Part shown: positions 8,972 through 16,992 of the stretch, one piece after another
Layout: each line of letters starts with the position of its first letter
Position numbering within the stretch: the stretch's first letter is position 1
Source of the DNA: an uncultured Aquimarina sp.
Lineage (GTDB): Bacteria; Bacteroidota; Bacteroidia; Flavobacteriales; Flavobacteriaceae
Assembly (NCBI GenBank): GCA_947496355.1
Contig: CANMCO010000010.1
Location: 62,001 to 126,000 of the forward strand
Direction of reading: 5' to 3'
DNA length: 64,000 bases
The notes under the pieces: model-generated
The model's database searches: none
Seen by the model: the letters and a program-made list of their open reading frames with translations, nothing else
Told to the model about the DNA's origin: nothing
Made by a program: the position numbers and the translations under genes

Positions 8972-8984
8972 CAAATTGTAATTA

Positions 8985-9350
8985 ATGAAACAAATACTTT
9001 TGGTATTTATTGGCGGTGGCACAGGCAGTATAGCGAGATATCTTATTAGCAAATACCTTAATAGCACAGCCACCGGTATTCCCTACGGAACATTTACAGC
9101 GAATGTTTTAGGAAGTCTTCTTATTGGTATCATTTTAGGACTAGCTCTAAAAAACAATGTAATATCTCAAAATACAGTTGCTTTTCTGGCAACAGGTTTT
9201 TGTGGAGGATTCACTACGTTTTCTACTTTCGCATATGAAAATCATATTTTATTGAAATCCGGAGATTTTGTAAACTTCTTCATCTATGCAATCGGATCGT
9301 TTGTAATTGGATTCCTTTTCGTATTTTTAGGAATGTTCATAGTAAAATAG
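8985..9350 (+). CDS. crcB: Fluoride efflux channel FluC/CrcB
   Basis: 121 residues and four membrane helices. Family signatures are GGGTGSIARYL at the N-terminus, YGTFTANVLGS (the conserved Asn in the pore region), and GFCGGFTTFSTFAYE, which holds the Phe box and Na+ site. Dual-topology homodimers export fluoride from the cytoplasm. No fluoride riboswitch is visible upstream; only a terminator hairpin lies before the start. The gene is 38 bases from glnB-type PII and may be co-transcribed with it. Confidence 0.95.
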   Translation: MKQILLVFIGGGTGSIARYLISKYLNSTATGIPYGTFTANVLGSLLIGIILGLALKNNVISQNTVAFLATGFCGGFTTFSTFAYENHILLKSGDFVNFFIYAIGSFVIGFLFVFLGMFIVK

Positions 9351-9388
9351 TTCGCTTTAAAATTACGACAACCACAAAATAAAACCTC

Positions 9389-9727
9389 ATGAAAAAAATC
9401 GAAGCCATTATAAGAAAATCAAGATTCAAGGCTGTAAAAGAGGCTTTACATGAAATTGAGGTTAGTTTCTTTACATATTGGGATGTAACGGGAGTAGGTA
9501 ATGAAAAAAAGGGTCAAGTATATAGAGGGATTGCATACAGTACTTCAGATATACAACGCAGGTATTTATCAGTTGTGGTATCTGATGAATTTGAGGAAAA
9601 AACAATACAAACTATAATTGAAACTGCAAAAACCGGAGAAGTTGGAGATGGTAAAATATTTGTTTCAGACATACAGAACACATATAGAATTAGAACCGGT
9701 GAAGTAGGAAACCAAGCCATCAATTAA
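9389..9727 (+). CDS. Nitrogen regulatory protein PII family
   Basis: 112 residues, full length for GlnB/GlnK. Visible family features are the start KKIEAIIRKSRFKAVKEAL, the T-loop Tyr in GQVYRGIAY (equivalent to Tyr51, the uridylylation site in proteobacteria), the ATP-binding segment KTGEVGDGKIFV, and the C-terminal signature YRIRTGEVGNQAI. The T-loop is GNEKKG rather than GRQKG. PII proteins sense 2-oxoglutarate and ATP/ADP and usually gate the ammonium transporter AmtB. Here no amt gene is adjacent; a BBP2 porin follows 284 bases downstream. Confidence 0.92.
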   Translation: MKKIEAIIRKSRFKAVKEALHEIEVSFFTYWDVTGVGNEKKGQVYRGIAYSTSDIQRRYLSVVVSDEFEEKTIQTIIETAKTGEVGDGKIFVSDIQNTYRIRTGEVGNQAIN

Positions 9728-9934
9728 TTTTTTCCTACCAACAACTACATATACCACTTGTATCTCTTCACTTACTTACAAACCCTTTTCCATATTCATT
9801 AGTGGTTAGTTTTTGAAAAACTATTTTAAAACTTCAAAAAAACCTCTTTCAAATTCTCAAAAAACACTCAAATAAACATTAAACCTTAATTTTTTTAGGG
9901 TGTAAAATCAAAAAACCATAAAAATACATCATCA

Positions 9935-9978
9935 TACCCCTTTTTTTATTGGGGTAATAATCTTTTAACATAGTTTTA
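9935..9978 (+). promoter_or_regulatory. Probable porin promoter region with TACCCC/GGGGTA inverted repeat
   Basis: An inverted repeat TACCCC (9935) / GGGGTA (9951) with a 10-base T-rich loop lies directly before a candidate promoter: TTGG at 9949 and TAGTTTTA (near TAnnTTTG) at 9971, 18 bases apart. It could be an operator or the terminator of the PII transcript; both readings fit. The rest of the 284-base spacer is A+T-rich and featureless. Confidence 0.35.
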
Positions 9979-10011
9979 CGGTTCCAATTAAAAACAAATT
10001 AATAATAATTA

Positions 10012-11160
10012 ATGTTTATTATGAAAACAAAAACCGTAACAAATTTTTTTAAAAGAGTATGTCTTCTTGCCTTGGCTTTTATAAGCTTAACTGCCGTAGC
10101 ACAGGATGAGGAAGAAAAAAAATGGTTTGACAATTTCTCTATCAGCGGATCCGTAGACGGGTATTATAGATACAATATTGGGGCTCCAAACAGAGGTATT
10201 GCTCCGGCTGGAGAAGAAGAAGATAATGGAGCATATGAATTCCTTGCTCCAGCTACATCATTTGCTAATAAATCAGGTTTTGCTTTAGGTATGGCCAATG
10301 TAATTATTGGTTACGAAGGAGAAAAAGCTGGATTTGTAGCTGATCTTGTTGTAGGACCAAGAGGCGAAGATGCCGTATTTCTTTCTACCGGTTCTGCCCA
10401 AATTGTAAATCAGTTATACGCATATTGGAACGTAAGTGAAAAAGTAAAACTTACAGTTGGTAATTTTAATACATTCTTAGGGTATGAAGTTATTTCCCCT
10501 ACCGGAAATTTCAACTACTCTACTTCATATATGTTTTCTTATGGCCCATTTTCTCATACTGGCCTAAAAGCAGATTTCACTCTTAATGAAAAATGGTCAG
10601 CTATGCTCGCCATAATGAATCCTACAGATTATACAGAAAGTAACCCATTCGACACATATATTATAGGAGCACAATTAGGATATGCCGCAGATAACGGAAG
10701 TGCTTACCTTAATTTTAGATATGGTAATGAAGGAGAACCAGGATTAGTAGGACCTACGTTTCAGGTAGATCTAACCACAGGATGGGACGTTGCCGAAGAT
10801 TTTTATCTTGGTGTAAACGCTACATATCTATCGACAGAAGACCAAGGAGATGCTGATGCTTCTGGGTTTTACGGAGTAGCCCTTTACCCACAGTATAAAA
10901 CGTCTGAAAAATTTACTATTGGACTTAGAGGTGAATATTTTGCAGAATATAATAATGCATTAGGAGCAATTGGACTTGATACTGAAGGAGACGGAAGTGT
11001 TATCGCTGCCACTCTTACAGGAAGTTATGATATTGGTGACTTAACCCTTAAACCAGAATTAAGATTAGATTCTGCATCTGAAGACAGCTTTGTTGATAAC
11101 GATTTAGAACCTACAAAAAGTCTTTCTTCATTCGTATTAGGTGCTGTTTATAAATTCTAA
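10012..11160 (+). CDS. Outer-membrane porin, BBP2-like
   Basis: 382 residues. The ATG at 10012 or the one at 10021 (MKTKTVTNFFKR) may be used; the second gives the cleaner signal peptide (cleavage after AVAQ). The mature protein starts DEEEKKWFDNFSISGSVDGYYRYN and shows repeated amphipathic strands, an aromatic girdle and a C-terminal Phe (VLGAVYKF), as in the BBP2/OprP-like porins that Bacteroidota often place next to amtB and PII genes. It probably lets a small nitrogen-containing or other solute cross the outer membrane (inference from the PII neighbour). Confidence 0.85.
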   Translation: MFIMKTKTVTNFFKRVCLLALAFISLTAVAQDEEEKKWFDNFSISGSVDGYYRYNIGAPNRGIAPAGEEEDNGAYEFLAPATSFANKSGFALGMANVIIGYEGEKAGFVADLVVGPRGEDAVFLSTGSAQIVNQLYAYWNVSEKVKLTVGNFNTFLGYEVISPTGNFNYSTSYMFSYGPFSHTGLKADFTLNEKWSAMLAIMNPTDYTESNPFDTYIIGAQLGYAADNGSAYLNFRYGNEGEPGLVGPTFQVDLTTGWDVAEDFYLGVNATYLSTEDQGDADASGFYGVALYPQYKTSEKFTIGLRGEYFAEYNNALGAIGLDTEGDGSVIAATLTGSYDIGDLTLKPELRLDSASEDSFVDNDLEPTKSLSSFVLGAVYKF

Positions 11161-11194
11161 TATACAGAGTTAAGTATATTGTTTGTTTAAAGTT

Positions 11195-11220
11195 AAAGCG
11201 TGCCTAACCAGCACGCTTTT
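11195..11220. terminator. Terminator between convergent porin and DUF1684 genes
   Basis: The 9-bp stem AAAGCGTGC/GCACGCTTT with a 7-base loop and T-rich flank lies between the two convergent stop codons. Confidence 0.75.
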
Positions 11221-11221
11221 C

Positions 11222-11836
11222 TTATTCATTATCAGGAAACTTCTTATACTTTTTCACCCCAACGGCAACTTTTATATCAAGATGATTTTCTTCTGGAGGT
11301 ATAGGGCAAGAATAACGATCATTATATGCACAATACGGATTATACGCAGTATTAAAATCAATTAATATTGAATCTCCTTCTGGAATTCTAAGGTCAATAA
11401 ATCGACCTCCAGCATAGCTCGATTCTCCATTTGTTAAATCTGTGAACGGAAGAAATAAATAATCCTCATACTCAGGCTGTGTTTTGAGCCCTTGATTTTG
11501 GTAAATATTTAAAATGTATTTTTCTTCCTGAAGTGAGAAATGAGCTTCTCCATACTTTACATACAATGGCTCTCTACCCGTTGTTGTTTTCATAATAAAT
11601 GGAGTCTCATATGGCGTACGTATAAATTTTGCCATTATGCTAAAAGAAGTATTAATTTCAAAAAAATCTAACGTTTTAAAACGCTCGAAATCCTTGGGCG
11701 CCAATGGTGATTTCTCTTCAGAAGCAAACTCTTTGTTTAACTCTTCCTGAAACAACAAGACCCTCCTTACATCAGATGAGTCCTGAGCAAAGATACTTCC
11801 AAAAGAAAAAAACAATACTAAAAAAATTTTATACAC
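11222..11836 (-). CDS. DUF1684 domain-containing protein
   Basis: 204 residues with signal peptide (cleavage after IFAQ), so exported. Family features include FQEELNKEFASEEKSPLAPKDF near the mature start, the AGGRFIDLRIPEGD core, and the highly conserved end FNTAYNPYCAYNDRYSCPIPPEENHLDIKVAVGVKKY. DUF1684 proteins are common in Bacteroidota and have no established reaction. The gene is convergent with the porin gene and divergent from the MFS gene. Confidence 0.88.
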   Translation of the reverse strand: MYKIFLVLFFSFGSIFAQDSSDVRRVLLFQEELNKEFASEEKSPLAPKDFERFKTLDFFEINTSFSIMAKFIRTPYETPFIMKTTTGREPLYVKYGEAHFSLQEEKYILNIYQNQGLKTQPEYEDYLFLPFTDLTNGESSYAGGRFIDLRIPEGDSILIDFNTAYNPYCAYNDRYSCPIPPEENHLDIKVAVGVKKYKKFPDNE

Positions 11837-11970
11837 TCCCCGTTATTTTTTTGCAAAAGTACAACTTACAATTAGTTAACTAATTAATTTTTACAAAATT
11901 GTGCTCAAATAGTAGAGAAAAAGCTACTTTTATTAGTTCTTTTAGTCTACAAACACAAATCTTCAATTCG

Positions 11971-13185
11971 TTGCAAAGAATATTACTTAGTTATATTAAC
12001 TCCTTTTCGGGGCTTTCAAAAGAGATATGGTGGCTTGCTTTAATAACACTTATTAATCGAGCCGGGGCAATGGTTATTCCTTTTTTATCCCTATATCTTT
12101 CTGATGATTTAAGTTTCACAAAAGGGCAAATTGGCTGGATAATGACAAGTTATGGTTTAGGTTCTTTTTTTGGAGCATGGCTCGGAGGAAAACTGAGTGA
12201 TCAAATAGGTTATTATAAAGTAATCCTTGGTTCGTTGATGTTAACAGGTGTTTCTTTTATAATTGTTCAGTATTTTTCAAGTTTCTGGAGTATATGTATA
12301 AGTTTTTTTATCCTCATCGCAATTGCAGATGCGGCTAGACCTGCTTTTTTTGTTGCATTAAGTGCTTATAGCAAACCCGAAAACAAAACTAGATCATTAA
12401 CATTTATTAGATTAGCCATTAACCTTGGGTTTTCTGCAGGTCCAGCATTAGGTGGGTTAATTATAGCGACTATTGGTTACCATGGGCTATTTTGGGTGGA
12501 CGGAATCACTTGTGTTATTGCTGGATTAGTAATGATACAAACATTACATCCTAAAAAAGCAAAAGAACTAGACAAAGAGGTTGTTATAGAGAACCCTGTA
12601 CCTGCATATAGAGATTCCACTTATATCATATTCCTTATTTCGTTGGCATTATTTGGTTTTATTTTCGTTCAATATTTTTCTACAGTTCCACTCTACTATA
12701 AAGAAATACATGAATTATCTGAAGAGAAAATTGGTTTACTACTTGCTATGAACGGTGCTTTAATTTTTTTCTTTGAAATGCCTTTAATAGCGTACTTAGA
12801 AAAAACAAATATTTCAAAAACCGGTAATGTTATTAATGGTTTTATTCTCACCGGAATAAGTTTTGCACTTTTATTAATTACTCCCTGGGCTGGTATTTTG
12901 ATCATAGGAATGATAATCGCTACTCTTGGCGAAATGGTTGCATTTCCGTTCGGGAACGCGTTTGCATTAGATAGAGCCAAAAAAGGAAGACAAGGAGCAT
13001 ATATGGGTTTATACAGTATGTCCTTTTCTGTAGCACATATCTTTGGGCACAATTCTGGTATGCAATTTATTGATAGCTTTGGATACGATAATAGTTGGAT
13101 TTTAATGACCCTTATAGCTGGGGTGGGAACATTTTTATTAATTCTTGTTAAACAAAGGCTTAGACATGAGAAAACGAACGACTAA
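11971..13185 (+). CDS. MFS transporter
   Basis: About 404 residues from the TTG at 11971, with twelve predicted membrane helices in two six-helix halves. The A-motif-like loop GGKLSDQIGYYKV between helices 2 and 3 marks the major facilitator superfamily. The open reading frame extends upstream to 11899 (TTG), but the added 24 residues are polar and poorly protein-like. I chose the TTG that gives the compact start before SFSGLSKEIWWLALI. The substrate cannot be told; multidrug-type exporters look similar. The DJ-1 lipoprotein gene follows 24 bases later, suggesting an operon. Confidence 0.85.
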   Translation: MQRILLSYINSFSGLSKEIWWLALITLINRAGAMVIPFLSLYLSDDLSFTKGQIGWIMTSYGLGSFFGAWLGGKLSDQIGYYKVILGSLMLTGVSFIIVQYFSSFWSICISFFILIAIADAARPAFFVALSAYSKPENKTRSLTFIRLAINLGFSAGPALGGLIIATIGYHGLFWVDGITCVIAGLVMIQTLHPKKAKELDKEVVIENPVPAYRDSTYIIFLISLALFGFIFVQYFSTVPLYYKEIHELSEEKIGLLLAMNGALIFFFEMPLIAYLEKTNISKTGNVINGFILTGISFALLLITPWAGILIIGMIIATLGEMVAFPFGNAFALDRAKKGRQGAYMGLYSMSFSVAHIFGHNSGMQFIDSFGYDNSWILMTLIAGVGTFLLILVKQRLRHEKTND

Positions 13186-13209
13186 AAAATCACGTATAAA
13201 CACATCATC

Positions 13210-13971
13210 ATGAAAAAACTACTTTTTATTCTACTCACGACATTAATTTTTGGTTGTGCCAAAAGTAAAAAAGAAAAGCGACCAATAATCGAAACTTTAC
13301 AAGCTACAGAAATCCAAAAATCATTTCCCAAGCTAGAACCCAATCGATACAATGTCGCTTTTTTAATTATGGACGGTACATATAATACTGAATTTACTGC
13401 TCCTTATGATATATTTCAACATACTCAATACAGAAAAAACATAAAGCAAATGAATGTTTTTACAGTAGCAAATACAGACTATCCCATTACAACTTTTGAA
13501 GGTGTGAAAATTATTCCTGATTACAATTACACAAAAGACACTTTACCAAAAATTGATATTTTGGTGGTACCAAGCGCAGAACATCACTTGGACTCTGATC
13601 TAGATGATCAAACTATGATTAAGTTTATAAAAAAAGTAGACAAAAATGCTATTTTCATAACTTCTCATTGTGATGGTGCTTTTGTTCTTGCCAAAGCCGG
13701 GGTTTTGGATAATAAAGTTTCTACTACGTTCCCAAGTGACATTGATAAAATGAGAGAAATGTTTCCGAGGTTAGACATCAGAAAGGATGTTTTATTTGTA
13801 CATGATGGAAAGTATATTACTTCTGCTGGTGGAGCCAAAAGTTTTGAAGCCGCATTATATCTATCTGAACATCTGTACGGAGCAGAAATAGCCCGATCAT
13901 TGGCTGGAGGATTAGTTATTGACTGGAAACTAGAAGACGTCCCGCATTTAATAATAAATAATGAGCAATAA
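13210..13971 (+). CDS. DJ-1/PfpI family lipoprotein
   Basis: 253 residues. The lipoprotein signal ends in FGCAK (Cys16). The DJ-1/PfpI domain (about 45-240) has a buried acidic residue near TEFTAPYDIF and the nucleophile elbow ITSHCDGAF with Cys154. It ends in GLVIDWKLEDVPH, typical of the AraC-like GATase1 branch (ThiJ/PfpI in GlxA-type regulators) without its HTH. Substrates of this branch are unknown; isocyanide hydratase and chaperone-like proteins share the fold. It follows the MFS gene by 24 bases. Confidence 0.85.
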   Translation: MKKLLFILLTTLIFGCAKSKKEKRPIIETLQATEIQKSFPKLEPNRYNVAFLIMDGTYNTEFTAPYDIFQHTQYRKNIKQMNVFTVANTDYPITTFEGVKIIPDYNYTKDTLPKIDILVVPSAEHHLDSDLDDQTMIKFIKKVDKNAIFITSHCDGAFVLAKAGVLDNKVSTTFPSDIDKMREMFPRLDIRKDVLFVHDGKYITSAGGAKSFEAALYLSEHLYGAEIARSLAGGLVIDWKLEDVPHLIINNEQ

Positions 13972-14003
13972 AAAACGTCCTGAAAGCTTCGGGACGTTTT
14001 TTA
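13971..14003. terminator. Bidirectional terminator after DJ-1 gene; also 3' end of repeat element copy 1
   Basis: AACGTCC...GGACGTT forms a stem extended by GAA/TTC, with an A-run on one side and T6 on the other. On the plus strand it ends the DJ-1 transcript. On the minus strand it directly follows the structured element at 14008-14083. Confidence 0.85.
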
Positions 14004-14007
14004 TTTT

Positions 14008-14083
14008 GGGGAAAATTAAGTACTATCTTTAGTTTCTAGATTTGGGGTCTTGGAACCAATGTCCTCACACATAATTTTTCCAC
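14008..14083 (-). ncRNA. Structured element copy 1 (candidate small RNA with terminator)
   Basis: Read on the minus strand: outer stem TGGAAAAATTA with TAATTTTCC, conserved strand GTGTGAGGACATT, stem TTGGTT paired with AACTAA (one G-U), small inner hairpin AGA...TCT, conserved strand AAAGATAGTAC, then the terminator at 13971-14003. The outer stem differs in sequence from copy 2 but keeps its pairing (A-T in place of C-G) and the same single-A bulge, which is evidence for an RNA structure. No minus-strand gene follows, so a stand-alone RNA of about 113 bases is favoured over a leader. Confidence 0.55.
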
Positions 14084-14373
14084 AATGCTTCAAAAATTTT
14101 TACTCTTCTTATTATCGTCATAATCGCCTGAACAATAATTTTAAATAAGCATCGGTATCTTTTAATAACATTACTAATATATGAAAAAATAAAGATTAAA
14201 TGCAAATAAAATCGATGAAATACACAAATTTTAACATAAAAAATGTTTTTATCATAATTTCAAGCAATATTAAGCTTTATAAATACTATTTCTATTTTAC
14301 CCTATTCCCTGTTCATATTGTGAAAATCTTATACACTCCAAATTGTAAATAATTAAACCCAGTATTTTTTCCA
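14084..14373. other. Gene-free A+T-rich spacer
   Basis: Between the two RNA elements I see no reading frame with coding character and no transposon remnant. The only notable feature is ATGACGATA on the minus strand upstream of copy 1, which recurs at a similar distance upstream of copy 2 and may belong to their promoters. Confidence 0.5.
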
Positions 14374-14374
14374 T

Positions 14375-14407
14375 AAAAAAAAGCGTTTCTTTCGAAACGC
14401 TTTCTAT
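14375..14407 (-). terminator. Intrinsic terminator of repeat element copy 2
   Basis: The stem AAGCGTTTC/GAAACGCTT is followed, on the minus strand, by a T8 run. It lies just after the structured element at 14411-14486 in that orientation. Confidence 0.8.
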
Positions 14408-14410
14408 ATT

Positions 14411-14486
14411 CGGGCAAATTACGTACTCTCTTTAGTTTCAAGATTTGAGGTCTTTAGACTAATGTCCTCACACCTAATTTGTCCCT
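14411..14486 (-). ncRNA. Structured element copy 2 (candidate small RNA with terminator)
   Basis: On the minus strand the outer stem GGGACAAATTA pairs with TAATTTGCCC (single-A bulge). Inside are the conserved GTGTGAGGACATTAGT, an inner hairpin AAGA...TCTT, and the conserved GAAACTAAAGAGAGTAC. The intrinsic terminator at 14375-14407 follows. Compared with copy 1 it keeps both unpaired conserved strands nearly unchanged, while the stems vary with compensation. It lies about 180 bases beyond the end of the minus-strand esterase-like gene, so it could also be that gene's 3' UTR. Confidence 0.55.
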
Positions 14487-14669
14487 GATGTATTCCAAAC
14501 TAAAATTTTAAATCCATATCGTCATATAGTCTAAAATGTTAATTCTGGATTATACATCAAGTATTTTTAAGTTAAAGTAAAGATAATGTAAACAAACTGT
14601 TATTACCAAAAAAATTACGATAAAAAACTTAATTATTCGATGAAACACACAAATATTTATGATTTCACT
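14487..14669. other. Gene-free spacer before esterase-like gene
   Basis: A+T-rich and without a reading frame of coding character. The minus-strand ATGACGATA upstream of element copy 2 lies here, near 14515-14525. Confidence 0.4.
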
Positions 14670-16097
14670 TTATTCTGAAAATAAATACTTAGAAGAACCT
14701 AGGTGTTTTTTTATTAATTTATTATAATCCCTCGATATTTTGAGCGCCAAAGTACCCTCTATATTATAAAGAGCATCGATGTCCTTAAATCCATTTACGA
14801 GCAATTTCTCTAAGTAAAACAAAGCTGTCTCATAATCCTGATCCTGGGCACTTAAGGAAATAATAGTACTATAGAATTCAAAATCTTTTTTATCTACTAT
14901 GGTACCAAGTACATTTAGAAGCATTCTTTTCTCAAAATCCTCTTGTTTTTCTGTAAGTGCGACTTCATAGTTTTTTATTAAGTATTTAAGATATCCCTTC
15001 ATCCTAAATGCCATGTTGCTTCCATATTTTTCTTTACGAGATACCAACGTATCTAACAAGGATACTTGATATTGCCACCAACCAAGATTATCATACTGCT
15101 TTCCTACAACGTCTTCTTCCATAGAGAACAGGTATTCTTGTCTAAGAAAACCTTCTTGGTTAGTATATTTGGACCGCAACCTTTTTTCTTTCTTATAGCT
15201 CTTGAGCTGTCTAATTTGTTTTTCTTTTTCCTTAAGATAACTGGTATCAAAAAACAAACGATATCTGTTTTGTATCCATTTTATATCATCATAGGCAACT
15301 ACAAAATTTCTTTTACTCAAATTAGTCTCAACCTCTTTTAAATCTTTCTGAAACAAATTTTGAACCCAAATAGAATCTTTTGGCATCCTTCCTTTCAACA
15401 TTGCTTGTAATGTAAATGTTGAAAGTGATTTTGTAAGAAGATCCGGATCAGGCATATCAGATTCGCCTATATATGTATAAATATCTGCTGCAATCGCTTT
15501 TCTATTAAGGTAGGTCTTATTCTTTAAGAAGTCTTTATATCTATAATTAGTCGTATTCAAAATACCTATATAAGAAAAATTCTTTCCTATTTTTATTTTT
15601 GAATCATAATAATGACTATCACCAATTGCTATTACTCCAAATACATCTTCACTATATAGAGCCGGTATCATGCTTGCTAATTTTGCATCTTCATGTATTC
15701 CAGTTACATATACCCTACCTCTTTGAATGGGGAAAAGTGAAAAAATATGATCGATAAATGATGACATCTGCTTTGTTTGTTCTTTGAGCTCTTGGTTCTT
15801 TGAAAAATTGCTGATTGCAACAATATATCCAGATTCCTCTGCTGCTGTTTTAAATAACCTGGTGAGTGTGTCCACCTCTTTATTTGAATTAAACCCTATG
15901 ATCACCGGCCAATTCTTATTCAAATCAAAAGCTTTAGGCAGATAAATACTAAAACTAGTGTTTGTCTCTGGAACTAACAAAGAATCTATGACCATTCCTT
16001 TTTTTAGACTAAGTGTATTTTGTCCATAATCCACCATAGAGATTAAAGAAAGAATAATTAATGTGATATATCTTTTCAGAAAGATTAGTCGCGTCAT
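14670..16097 (-). CDS. Exported esterase-like alpha/beta-hydrolase-fold protein, probably without catalytic serine
   Basis: 475 residues. The N-terminal hydrophobic signal (about 8-25, ending DYGQ) is followed by an esterase/PHB-depolymerase-like region (about 40-230: FSIYLPKAFDLNKNWPVIIGF ... QRGRVYVTGIHEDAKLASMIPALYSEDVFGVIAIG). The usual nucleophile elbow GxSxG is replaced by GIHED, so hydrolase activity is doubtful. The C-terminal 240 residues are helical and TPR-like. It starts 73 bases downstream of the SigZ-like gene on the same strand and probably belongs to that operon, as a target or sensor (inference). Confidence 0.65.
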   Translation of the reverse strand: MTRLIFLKRYITLIILSLISMVDYGQNTLSLKKGMVIDSLLVPETNTSFSIYLPKAFDLNKNWPVIIGFNSNKEVDTLTRLFKTAAEESGYIVAISNFSKNQELKEQTKQMSSFIDHIFSLFPIQRGRVYVTGIHEDAKLASMIPALYSEDVFGVIAIGDSHYYDSKIKIGKNFSYIGILNTTNYRYKDFLKNKTYLNRKAIAADIYTYIGESDMPDPDLLTKSLSTFTLQAMLKGRMPKDSIWVQNLFQKDLKEVETNLSKRNFVVAYDDIKWIQNRYRLFFDTSYLKEKEKQIRQLKSYKKEKRLRSKYTNQEGFLRQEYLFSMEEDVVGKQYDNLGWWQYQVSLLDTLVSRKEKYGSNMAFRMKGYLKYLIKNYEVALTEKQEDFEKRMLLNVLGTIVDKKDFEFYSTIISLSAQDQDYETALFYLEKLLVNGFKDIDALYNIEGTLALKISRDYNKLIKKHLGSSKYLFSE

Positions 16098-16170
16098 AAA
16101 CTCAATTTCTTTACAAATACCATAAATAAAATAGTGTTGACATATTAATAAACATTTATCTTAATCTATT

Positions 16171-16707
16171 TTAGTTACAAATTTTACAGTCTTCTTTTTC
16201 CTTTCTTACCCCAACAAGTTTTCCTTTTTCGTTAAGAGTATAATTACAACATTTCATATACCCTTGTATAATCAATTTTCGAGCACGTTGTACTTGGGAT
16301 TTTACAGTAGGCAACGGCATATCTAATTGCTGGGCAATTTGTTTTTGTTTCATACCCACAATATCAGAAAGAAACAAAGCCTCTCCATATTTCTTAGGTA
16401 AATTATTGATCAATCCCGGCAGGCAGTCTTTCTCTGTATGAATATTTTCTATTTCCTCAGAAATTTTTTCTACAACAGGTGTATTAAGATACTTATTTTC
16501 CTTAAAAAAATCGTATATCGTATTTCTGGCAATTGTAAATACCCAAGATTTAATTTTAGTATCATCTCTAAGCGTATCCTTATTAAGGTGTACTTTGACA
16601 AAAGTTTCTTGTATCAAATCATCTACAACCTGATCGTCTTTAACTTTACTTCTTATAAAGTTCCTAATGTCGCTATGATAAGATCTCCAGATTTGCGAAG
16701 TTTCCAT
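16171..16707 (-). CDS. ECF-type RNA polymerase sigma factor, SigZ-like
   Basis: 178 residues from the ATG at 16707 (METSQIWRSYHSD). An upstream ATG in frame would add a hydrophobic stretch overlapping the cysteine-peptide gene and is less likely. Region 2 shows DDLIQETFVKVH and IKSWVFTIARNTIYDFF; region 4 shows LPKKYGEALFLSDIVGMKQKQIAQQL and PTVKSQVQRARK. As in SigZ-type factors, a cysteine tail follows region 4 (MKCCNY ... DCKICN), with a CC pair and a CxxC pair that could bind metal or sense redox state. No anti-sigma factor gene is adjacent; the tail or the preceding peptide may take that role (inference). Confidence 0.88.
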   Translation of the reverse strand: METSQIWRSYHSDIRNFIRSKVKDDQVVDDLIQETFVKVHLNKDTLRDDTKIKSWVFTIARNTIYDFFKENKYLNTPVVEKISEEIENIHTEKDCLPGLINNLPKKYGEALFLSDIVGMKQKQIAQQLDMPLPTVKSQVQRARKLIIQGYMKCCNYTLNEKGKLVGVRKEKEDCKICN

Positions 16708-16757
16708 AAATATAAAACAAACTCCTATCCCCAAAATTGAGGATAGAAGCATTATAA

Positions 16758-16859
16758 TTAGCAATTACATCCTGAACATTCGCATCCTATACAGGAGCAA
16801 TTTACACACTGCCCTTCTACACAGCTAGAACATATACATATACATTCTTTATTTTTCAT
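16758..16859 (-). CDS. Cysteine-rich 33-residue peptide (metallothionein-like)
   Basis: A short gene reading MKNKECICICSSC...CNC: 11 of 33 residues are Cys, in CxC, CxxC and CxCxxCxC spacing, with no Met, His or aromatic residues after the start. It lies 50 bases upstream of the SigZ-like start on the same strand, so it is probably in the same operon. The density and spacing fit a metal-thiolate cluster protein; a post-translationally modified peptide is an alternative. It has no detectable signal peptide. I know of no named family for it. Confidence 0.6.
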   Translation of the reverse strand: MKNKECICICSSCVEGQCVNCSCIGCECSGCNC

Positions 16860-16958
16860 GTTTTATTTTTTTAATGTTATACACCTATAAGACTACATAT
16901 TTCTAAAAAAGATGCATATTGATATTATAAAATTATGAAAACTTAAATATAAATGTAT

Positions 16959-16991
16959 AAAAAAAACATCTGAATACATCCAGATGTTTTT
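16959..16991 (-). terminator. Intrinsic terminator of repeat element copy 3
   Basis: The stem ACATCTG/CAGATGT is followed by a T8 run on the minus strand. It lies directly after the structured element at 16993-17051 and about 100 bases before the cysteine-peptide start. Confidence 0.8.
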
Positions 16992-16992
16992 A

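Noticed and set aside
8923..8984. Possible fluoride riboswitch before the FluC gene
   Set aside because: Only a terminator-like hairpin of the preceding gene is present; the spacer is 62 bases and lacks the conserved fluoride-aptamer pseudoknot sequences.
13972..14669. CRISPR array or integron attC cassette array suggested by spaced repeats
   Set aside because: The repeats are only three, about 400 and 2600 bases apart, lack the attC core sites, and are each tied to a terminator.
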